Shown here one piece after another: positions 56,600 through 64,000 of a stretch of 64,000 nt of DNA; the first letter of the stretch is position 1, and each line of letters opens with the position of its first letter. The stretch comes from Agrocybe praecox (lineage: Eukaryota; Basidiomycota; Agaricomycetes; Agaricales; Agrocybaceae): the NCBI GenBank assembly GCA_964017145.1, contig OZ024840.1, positions 2,914,001 through 2,978,000 of the forward strand, in the 5' to 3' direction. The position numbers were made by a program, and so were the translations under genes. The notes beneath the pieces were generated by a model. The model was not told the DNA's origin. It saw only the letters and a list, made by a program, of their open reading frames with translations, and did not search any database.

Positions 56600-58128
56600 A
56601 TGCTTTTCTCCGGACTTTTTCAGCACTCTCTTGCTTTCATCGTCACTTCAGTCATAATCACTGCTCAAGCTCATCCTACCTTTTCTGAATCGACGCCGGC
56701 GTCGGGAACGATAACTCGTCGTGCTACAGTCTGTAATGGTCATGCAGAATTGTGCGACCGCAGCTTTGGAAATGTCACTTTTGTGGGAGCTCACGACTCA
56801 TATGCTATCGGTGTGAACAATCGTGAGTGCGCTCGTCAATTGTCATATAAGGGCCACCAACAGGATATAACCTTTCCACACTAGTCGCAGCCAACCAAGA
56901 TCAATCCAGTATGTTGTTTAGACATTGAGACGAAGGAGAGGGGGTTGAAGTTGCGTTCACAGTCACACAGCAATTGGATGACGGCATCCGCATGCTGCAA
57001 ATGCAAGCCCATAACCAGAGTGGGGTCATTAGATTGTGCCATACATCTTGTGTTAGTCTGTCTGATCCTTTTTTGACGATTTACTGAATCCCCGTTCTTC
57101 CTGTAGGGCCTATTAGACGGAGGAACTCTGCAAGACTACCTCAAGACAGGTTGGTGTTTGATTTTATTTTTTAGCCCGGGGTCGTGACCTTAATTCCCCA
57201 ACCTCTCTCAGTCAAGCAGTGGTTGGACTCTAATCCTAATGAAGGTACGTCGACTCGTGTACATTTCCGCGTTTATTCTAACAGGTTGGTAGTGCTATCC
57301 CTTCTAATCGTGAATATCGACAACCTGGCTCCTTCAAACTATGACACGGTGTTCAAGGCCGTAGGACTTGATACAGTATCTTATGCGCCGCCCAACTCGG
57401 TCGTACCGGCCTCTGGATGGCCCACACTCGGTAACCTAATTGACTCTGGAAAGCGTTTGCTTACTTTCCTTGACAATGGTGCAGACTTAACAAGTGTCCC
57501 TTATCTTATTGATGGTAAGTAGCCGCTTTGTCGAGAAAACAGTTTATTAGACTTAAGCCCCTTTCGTCTGCAGAATTTACAAACATCTGGGAAACTGCAT
57601 TCGATGTTACCGACCCTGCCTTCGACTGTAACGTGAACAGGACCAAGGGTGACCCTGACTCCCAGATGTTTCTCATCAATCACTTCCTTGATCAGCTAGT
57701 TTTTGGACAGCCTGCCCCGTTCATCGACCAATTAGGCGTCACTAACGCGGCATCGGGAGCAGGGTCCTTGGGTACCCAAGTTGCAACATGTACTTCTGAT
57801 CACGGTCGTGCGCCCAATGTCCTTCTAGTTGATGTACGTCAGGCTTCCATTCTGTTTATTTATGAAGGATTGATGTGCGATCTCTTAGTTCTACGAATTT
57901 GGCGGTGGATCTGTTTTCCAGGTTGCCGCTGATATCAACGGTGTGCCATATAGTCCGACAAAAGCCATTGCGAAACCTCTTTCCACCTCTGGTACATCGT
58001 CCGGAGGTTCGGTCTCAGTGACATCAACGAAACTTGGAGGCGGAGGGCCTGCAATAAATTCTAGTCAATTACAGACATTATTCCTGGTTTTCGCTTCCAT
58101 TATCATGGGGGCAATCCTTGTAGTATAA
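56600..58128 (+). CDS. PLC-like phosphodiesterase, secreted and probably GPI-anchored
   Basis: Eight exons: 56600-56822, 56885-56908 (24 nt), 56963-57051, 57107-57149, 57212-57244, 57293-57514, 57574-57833 and 57889-58128; 377 residues. A signal peptide (LAFIVTSVIITAQA) precedes ATVCNGHAELCDRSFGNVTF and VGAHDSYAIG, the first histidine block of the PI-PLC-X-like fold; QLDDGIRMLQMQ, RLCHTSC and LLIVNIDNLAPSNYD follow. The end has a Ser/Thr/Gly-rich spacer and a hydrophobic tail (TLFLVFASIIMGAILVV), a GPI-attachment pattern. This fungal family is related to bacterial PI-PLC; substrate unproven. The acceptor at 57292 was chosen over an earlier AG because only it keeps the frame. Confidence 0.88.
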
Positions 58129-58203
58129 TTGTCGAACTTCATAGTATACAGAGTGTTGGGCATAATTGGACAATTTTTCCCCAGGTAGAGGGAAGACTGG
58201 TAT

Positions 58204-59369
58204 CTAACGCTTACGTTCCAGACGCCATTTGTATACTCGCGGCCGGTAAGTCCCCTCGTCTACTTGGCGAATCGATTGAGGTTTTCTTTTTCCGCGCCGG
58301 GCATCAATCTCGTCTTCATCCTCCTCGTCTTGGTCATCATCACCTTCAACCTTTTCCACTCCCTGTATTTTCTTTCGTCCGCCCTTCCCCATAAGCAGCC
58401 GTTGCATCTCGAACTCTCTCTCTGTGTATCGTAATTTTCGGTCTCGATCAAGTCTTGCCGAGAGTTCTTTCAATAAACGACGTCGCTTTTCAGTGGCACC
58501 TCGATCTTCCTCTAAAAGGTCCGGATCATCTTGCTCTTCCACTAAACTCAACGAAGACGCATTTTTTCTTGGTTTTTTCTTGGGTTCAAGTGACTTCCAT
58601 CCTAGATCAATCTCAAGCTCCGTCGAACCTGAAGATCTGACAACAGTATGATTGGGTACCGCGCCCTTTTTCGATAGACGAGATGCTGAAATATTTTGGT
58701 TCAATATGGAAGGGCGCTAGGATGAATCATTTGACTTACCTTCTTCTGCGCTCTCGGCGAAGACTATATGCTTTCTCTTACCCTTTTGATCTCCTCGGAT
58801 GATTTTAGCGTCAGAGAGTATTTTGAGCTCTTTCTCGTCAAGTTCCTCGTCCTCGTCAAGGTCGTTGTTCTCCAACTTGACTAAATCAGACATTTCCATT
58901 AAACTGTTTTTTATTTTGTCTATTTTCTGATAACCCCATGTTAGTTTTTACGAGTTAAAAAAAATTGGCGAGATAATACCTACTTTAAGACCTGACGCTC
59001 TCATAGTTCGGACATAATTTTCATCCTGAGTTTTGAGAACCTTGACGATGTCGGTTGGAATAGCAGCATTGCCTCTATCTTTTATGTGTACTCCACCCTG
59101 AAAATAAAATGAAGGAAAGGTAGAGAGAAAGGATCTGGCTAAAATACCTTGGTTTTCTCCTTTATCATAGAGAAATAGAATTCATCCTTATTTCGTTCTT
59201 CAGCCTTTTGCTTGAGACGAGTTATGCGGTCCTTCTTTGAGTGGTAGTCGCGCGCGCGTTTAACATAGTCGGCATGCTTTTCGAGGAGACCTAGCTTTGA
59301 GCGATGAGCAAGCTGAGAGCGTTCCTTGTGGTTTCGCCTGTGTATTGAATTCCTGAGGGAGGAAGTCAT
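58204..59369 (-). CDS. UTP11: U3 snoRNA-associated protein Utp11
   Basis: Exons 59369-59148, 59097-58984, 58926-58740 and 58685-58204; 334 residues. Utp11 is a component of the small-subunit processome that processes 18S rRNA in the nucleolus. Seen: the N-terminal signature MTSSLRNSIHRRNHKERSQL, then LGLLEKHADYVKRARDYHSK and DEFYFSMIKEKTKGGVHIKD, the acidic centre DLDEDEELDEKEL, and the basic C-terminus PRVYKWRLERKR. The last part (TEREFEMQRLLMGKGGRKK) is also family-typical. The fungal protein is longer than the animal one by a Lys/Glu-rich centre. It stands 107 bp from a divergent start. Confidence 0.93.
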
Positions 59370-59476
59370 GGTATAGAGGGAAGAAGTGACGTGACAGTGA
59401 CAGAGTGATTTACACACAAAATTGTCTCGAAAAGAGGATGTATTTGGAACGACCAGCGCGAATTGTCGTCAAAAGG
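59370..59476. promoter_or_regulatory. Divergent promoter UTP11 / FAR1-like gene with GTGACGTGAC
   Basis: Only 107 bp between the divergent starts. GTGACGTGAC at 59386-59395 is identical to the site upstream of the CCCH gene and includes the CRE/ATF core TGACGT. It is followed by a further GTGACAG. Confidence 0.4.
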
Positions 59477-60759
59477 ATGAGCTTTCAACATTTTCGCCTG
59501 GGAGAACTTCCTCTTCATCCGCCAATTCAGCAACAGTCCTCCTCATGTGCGTTTTCTTTTTCCTTTCCTCTTATCGTTCATAACCATTCATCTAGCCGCT
59601 ATCTCCACCATATCCACCACTAAACAGCCTTATGGCTCGGGCGACACTGACGATGGTTACACTCTCGTTTTTCCAAATCTTGCTGCCTTTCAAGACTGGA
59701 GGAATGCAGAAGAGGAACGACATTGCGTAGAATTCGTAAAGGTATCGTGTTGAATTTGAACATCAACACCCCTTTCGTCTCTCATTGCCATTCTCCAGGG
59801 TGATACCCACGGAAGCAAAGCGGATCCTCCCAGGTTCAAAGATCATACCAAACTCGTATGCGCTAGGCACTCGCGTAGTGGTCGCAAGAAATATGTCAAG
59901 AAGCATCCCGAACGGGTTCGCAAGGTTCCCAGTCGCAAGGTGGGGGAACATTCCTGACCGTTCTCTTGTTCTATGTTGAAGGGAGAGTATTGCATTAGCT
60001 CGATGGACAAGGCTGTCAAGCCTCAATCAGTTACAAGACATACTTTGAAACTGAAGAAGTTCGGGCTTGCTGTAAGCATCGTTTATCTTCTGCATTTGTT
60101 GCTCTTTCAACTATGTGCCAGATATCTCTCAACATTCACATGAAATTGGTCCAGCAAATCTGCCATATACGCGTCGAGGCCGTAAAGCAGCTGTACAACA
60201 AGAAAAGGAACGCGGTCAGAATAAGAGCGTGGTAAATTCGGACCAAGATCACCAAATGGCTTCATCTAGCAGCAATGCGCCTGTCGGGAACGAAGAGAAC
60301 CTGTCTTCCTTCAACTCTGCAGTCTCAATGTTGGCGCCTTTGCCAGGGCAATCCTTCGCTCCTCCTCCCAGTGCCCAGCCATACGGTTATACACCTACCA
60401 TCAACGCTTTCGCTCCTCCGCCTCCGCCTCCTGCTGCTGCTCAAAGCCAACAGAACGTTGCCCATGAGCGATGGGAAAACATGGCCACCCTCTTTCAGAC
60501 GGTGCGAGATCATGCAAGAGCATTCGAATATCCTGCCGCAAGTGTTGCTGCTCTAGAAACTGTCCTTATTCGTTTATACCTGGAAAGTCCTATGGGTCTC
60601 GGTCCACAACAAACGATGGGTGCGCTCATGTTAAACCATCTTAGTCGAAATCAACAGCAAGGCGTGATGCCAGGCGCAGGTGGAGCACATCAGCCAAGTA
60701 TGAATGGGAACATTCAAACAGAAAGTGTCAGTGTTTCGAATGCAGAAGGTTCATCGTGA
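59477..60759 (+). CDS. FAR1 / WRKY-GCM1-type DNA-binding protein
   Basis: Exons 59477-59546, 59596-59741, 59799-59939, 59999-60071 and 60122-60759; 355 residues. The spliced residues ~55-165 give FPNLAAFQDWRNAEEERHCV, LVCARHSRSGRKKYVKKHPE, LDGQGCQASISYKTYF and RACYISQHSHEIGPAN. The pattern (F-x-W, C-x-R, then C-x-A-x-I and a final H-x-H) is the zinc-binding layout of the FAR1/WRKY-GCM1 superfamily. No transposase domain follows, so this looks like a host transcription factor and not a Mutator-like element. The C-terminal half is Pro/Gln-rich with one helical block (AHERWENMATLFQTVRDHAR). The acceptor at 59998 (...ttgcattag) is deduced because it alone restores the zinc residues. Confidence 0.75.
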
Positions 60760-61009
60760 CCCCTGGACAATGGATTTTGTATTCTTTTTCGTGTATTTTC
60801 TTCTTTCCATCCTGTTATCTTCTGTTGCCTCAGATATGCTACCTGTTCTAACTTATCACTCTAAACTGTTTCGACGAGCCTCGCTTGATTCTTGAATATT
60901 ACGTCGTATTACATAATCCCTGTGTCATTGCGGACTTTTTGATTGATACCGAATTCATTGACTACCCATTGTCTTTCACCTCTCTTCTTCCCCAGTTTTC
61001 TAGTTAAAC

Positions 61010-62875
61010 ATGTCCGCATTGACATTTGCAAGACAAGCCTTTGGCAGAGAGAAGCCCCATGTTCGTGGATTCGCAAATGCACCCCACGTACAAGTTTAAT
61101 CATTGGTGGTTTAGTCCTCAATTACCGATTGGGTGGAAATCCTTACATCGAGTACCATCGAGGAAGAAGCGTATGATGGGTCTGTGTCTTGACGATACCT
61201 GGCAGAAGTATATGGACCTCTGACACTCTATTTTAGTATTCCAGAACTTGTAGATGCGATTAATCTACAGGCTTCAGGGTACGCTATCTCGCTTAAGTCC
61301 CAAATGACATCGATCGCTAAAATGGCCCCTGATACTAATAGACCCTCTGAGGCTTCTCGAGCCCTTAGAAAGAAGCTCAAACATGGGAATCCACATCAAC
61401 AATATCGATCTCTAGTTGTATGTGGTTCCTTATATTATCCATTTCGTTTCGAGCCTACTCATTTCTGTACGATATAGCTCCTGAAAGCCTTGGTTGAGAA
61501 CTGCGGACAGAAATTCCAAAGTCAGCCTTATAATTATAGATCATCATATCTAAGGGCGACGACGACTAACGAAGAGCTCGTGAAGGTACTTTCGCAGATG
61601 GCCACATGACGGATGCAATCAAGTTAATTGCCAACGACGCGAGCACCGATAAACGAGTAAAGAAGAAGCTGATCCTTGTACTCGGTTCATGGAGGGACCG
61701 TTACAAAGACGACCCTTCTATGTCTACTGTTGCTGGCCTATATTCTCAGTGCCGGGTAGATCCAAAACGCATCACCCACCAAGAGATAGTCAATTTGATG
61801 GGATTAAGCCAGAGTCCGGAAGAGAAGAGAAGAATTGAAAAGCAAGAAGCCAAGTTAAAGGCTAAACAAGAAAAAGAGGAGCAGGGTCGAAAAGAGGAGA
61901 ACAGGAGCAAGAAGAAAACACCGGCATTCGATTTCGAAAAGGTAAAGAAAATTACGACATAATCGTGTAAATTCCACAGACTTATATATTAACGTTGATA
62001 GGATAAGCCCAAGGTGTTAGCCAGCATCGTCGAGGGGTCTCAAGCTTCGAGCAATCTTGTCAATGCCATAACAGTAAGGGAAATACTCGCACCATTGAAG
62101 AATTCGTATTCATTTTTTGTTGGAAGCTGGTAAACCTTGCCACGGATATTCTGGAAACAAATGAACGAGTTCAGGAGTGTCTCACCAAAGCAAAACAAGC
62201 CCGAAAACCAGTTGTGCGGTATATCCAGGTAATTGCATTCTCTCTTGGCGCGCCTCGCGACAAAATTAATCCAGTATTGACATTGGACTATTTCAGCTCG
62301 TTGAAAACGAGGAGCTGATTGGGACCCTCATTGAAACCAATGATCGCATCGTCGCCGCCCTAGAGATGTACGAAAAGCTGTTGGTCGCTGAACCTGATAA
62401 TACTCCCGATAGTACCGCCGCTATTACGGCGGACCTCACTGCAGCGAATATTGGAGGACATTCTGTAGGAGGGAACCGCACAAGCCCCACGCACAACACA
62501 AATGTTTCCACCAAAGGAAAAGATCGCAGTACGGAATCTCAGGCACATGTTCATCCAGACCTGGAAGACCTAAACTTTGGTTCCTTGGGAAATATTTCAA
62601 CAAATCTTCCCCCACCTCTTCGCCCTTCTGCGCTCTCGGATGATGGCCATGAGCACGAGAACGCGGACTACCGTGGTTCTTTGTCGGAATTCAGTGATTA
62701 CGAATCTTCAGATGAAGAAACACATAAGAGAGCTGCAGGGCCATCAGCCAAACGCAGAAATTATGTCACGGTTTCTGACAACGAAGATCCACCTTCCGGC
62801 TTCTCGTCCAGCAATACCAAGACACGACTCCCCGTAGATGATGATCCCTTTGCAGATCCCTTTGCTGACAAGTAA
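61010..62875 (+). CDS. LSB5: VHS/GAT-domain endocytic adaptor Lsb5
   Basis: Nine exons: 61010-61060, 61115-61179, 61237-61278, 61342-61417, 61478-61520, 61586-61941, 62002-62073, 62127-62228 and 62297-62875; 461 residues. Lsb5 links ubiquitinated cargo to cortical actin in fungi. Seen: a VHS domain at about 15-150 (SSITDWVEILTS, LQASGPSEASRALRKKLKHG, LVENCGQKFQSTFADG, TDAIKLIANDASTDKRVKKK, DDPSMSTVAGLY), then a Lys/Glu-rich linker, and a GAT-like helical bundle (LVNAITLVNLATDILETNER, LVENEELIGTLIETNDRIVA). The C-terminus ends in repeated D-P-F (DDDPFADPFADK), a motif that binds adaptor appendage domains. Small 5' exons are fixed by VHS homology. Confidence 0.9.
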
Positions 62876-63140
62876 TACACTATAGAAAGAGATTGTCCTT
62901 GAATTTCGGAATACGGTTTGTTTTAGAACCTTACTCACATATTGGTTCGCATCCTTGAACACTATGCCTTACCTATTTCTTGCAAGCTTATTATGTTGCT
63001 ATATATTCTCCGATTCGGAATTTGAAGGAAAATCGTAATTTATACGTATGGGTTGTATGCCAGCTTGTCCGCTCATACTTAACCTTAATATATCGTTTTT
63101 GCTCTTATCTACAAGAACAAAAATGGGGCATAAGATGTCA

Positions 63141-64000
63141 CTATATGTGGTCATCCCATTCTATAATATCCCTGTTCTTGTTATTAAGCCAGAAAGGTTT
63201 CAGCGCCTGGGGCAAGCGTAAAGAAATAAGTCGACCATTTCCATCAAATATAGCCCCGTTTTCTAGAAGTGCCACAATCAACCTTGGCACTGCTGCAGCG
63301 GTTCCATTCAAGGTATGAGCGAAAGGAAGACGCGATGGTGTTGAATCCGTAGAGCCGCCTTGGGGACGATACCGAATATGTAGCCTACGTGATTGGTAGT
63401 CTGTGCAATTTGATAGAGAAGATACCTCGCCCCAAGCTCCACGTCCAGGCATCCATGCCTCGATGTCGTATTTGCGGAAGGCACTTGCTCCCAATTCTTC
63501 GGTAGGCATGTCAAGAACCCTGCACGAATTTGGTAAGTAATAGTCATGTAACGAAGGAGGGGAACTGAACTTGAATGGTATATTGAGCCCTTCGAGAATA
63601 GACTTTTGGAGAGATAACATATCATCCATCATGGCTTCGCTATATTCCGCCGTGGTCACGGCAAATAACTCCACTTTTGTAAATTGGTGCACTCTATACA
63701 GCCCACGAGTGTCCGCTGATCGTGCACCAGCTTCAGACCGGAATGCATGGCCAACACCAACGTATTTGAGAGGAAGGTCTAACGAAGAATAGACTTTATT
63801 GGCAAATATTCCTGCCAATGGTATCTCTGCGGTTCCAGCTAAAACGAGTTCAGGTGAAGATGAATGCGTTGGAGAAATTTGGTACATATGTGAAACAGGA
63901 GGGTCGGCGTCGTCGCGCGGTTGGAATCCGCATCTGACAGCAATATCATAACGAACAACGTCAGGAGTGGTCACAGGTGTAAATCCGTGTTGGATTGCGA
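63141..64000 (-). CDS. DIA4: Mitochondrial seryl-tRNA synthetase (C-terminal part, truncated by window edge)
   Basis: Exons 64000(open)-63571 and 63519-63141; about 269 residues visible. A class II synthetase charging mitochondrial tRNA-Ser. Seen: AIQHGFTPVTTPDVV, LVLAGTAEIPLAGIFANKV, motif 2 (HAFRSEAGARSADTRGLYRV, then HQFTKVELFA), VLDMPTEELGASAFRKYDIE, AWMPGRGAWGEVSSLSNCTD and motif 3 (LNGTAAAVPRLIVALLENG). The AGTAEIPLAG block and divergence from the cytosolic enzyme favour the organellar form. The 51-nt intron (63570-63520) has no stop and is a multiple of three, so the unspliced frame stays open; it is taken as an intron because its removal gives the family sequence FKVLDMPTEELG. Confidence 0.9.
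   Translation of the reverse strand, partial: AIQHGFTPVTTPDVVRYDIAVRCGFQPRDDADPPVSHMYQISPTHSSSPELVLAGTAEIPLAGIFANKVYSSLDLPLKYVGVGHAFRSEAGARSADTRGLYRVHQFTKVELFAVTTAEYSEAMMDDMLSLQKSILEGLNIPFKFSSPPSLHDYYLPNSCRVLDMPTEELGASAFRKYDIEAWMPGRGAWGEVSSLSNCTDYQSRRLHIRYRPQGGSTDSTPSRLPFAHTLNGTAAAVPRLIVALLENGAIFDGNGRLISLRLPQALKPFWLNNKNRDIIEWDDHI

Noticed and set aside
59477..60759. Mutator-like transposase
   Set aside because: Only the FAR1-type DNA-binding part is present; there is no DDE transposase domain, SWIM finger or terminal inverted repeat around it.
1..64000. CRISPR arrays, prophage, operons with ribosome binding sites
   Set aside because: The window is intron-rich nuclear fungal DNA; no regularly spaced identical repeats or prokaryotic signals were seen.

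Overview
The window is nuclear DNA of a filamentous basidiomycete, most likely an Agaricomycete (mushroom-forming fungus). The evidence is: almost every gene is cut by many 41-80 nt GT-AG introns; genes are tightly packed on both strands (about 31 in 64 kb, with intergenic gaps usually of 50-500 bp); and several products belong to lineages typical of agarics, such as a secreted protein family often mislabelled 'ribosomal protein s17', F-box proteins with a divergent LRR-like body, a stand-alone FAR1/WRKY-GCM1 type DNA-binding protein and GPI-anchored PLC-like proteins. Exon joins were rebuilt by hand from splice sites, reading phase and recalled family motifs; coding lengths were checked to be multiples of three.

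Layout. 1-9.2 kb: a partial gene at the left edge, a Ser/Pro-rich unknown, the replication initiation factor Sld2, an F-box protein and the proteasome lid subunit Rpn5. 9.3-19.9 kb: mitoribosomal mS23, a 19-exon acyl-CoA ligase with a peroxisomal-type C-terminus, Mediator Med7, a BCL7-like protein, an Lnt-like polytopic carbon-nitrogen hydrolase and two small unknowns only 3 bp apart. 20-32.5 kb: a 1515-residue repeat-rich protein, bifunctional purine enzyme Ade5,7, an ankyrin/CCCH zinc-finger protein and NAD glycerol-3-phosphate dehydrogenase. 32.5-45.6 kb: Qa-SNARE Sed5, a Nop6-like RNA-binding protein, a Ser-rich unknown, a microsomal glutathione transferase (MAPEG), Rrb1/GRWD1, an unknown with a difficult gene model, and Taf1. 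45.9-50 kb: PacC/Rim101, a myosin regulatory light chain and an Ayr1-like reductase. 50-54.3 kb is a gene-poor island with a 567-bp non-autonomous TA-flanked inverted-repeat element. 54.3-64 kb: a secreted 's17-like' protein, a PLC-like GPI protein, Utp11, the FAR1-like factor, the endocytic adaptor Lsb5, and the C-terminal part of mitochondrial seryl-tRNA synthetase running off the right edge.

Most genes are housekeeping and act independently: transcription (Med7, Taf1, BCL7-like, PacC), ribosome biogenesis (Rrb1, Nop6-like, Utp11), membrane traffic (Sed5, Lsb5) and core metabolism (Ade5,7, GPD, Ayr1). I see no metabolic cluster, defence island or viral element. The points most worth a second look are the extreme micro-exon structure and GC-AG intron of the acyl-CoA ligase, the eukaryotic Lnt-like enzyme, the 3-bp gene spacing, the in-frame stop inside the conserved-looking coiled-coil gene at 40.5 kb, the inverted-repeat element, and a recurring GTGACGTGA motif.
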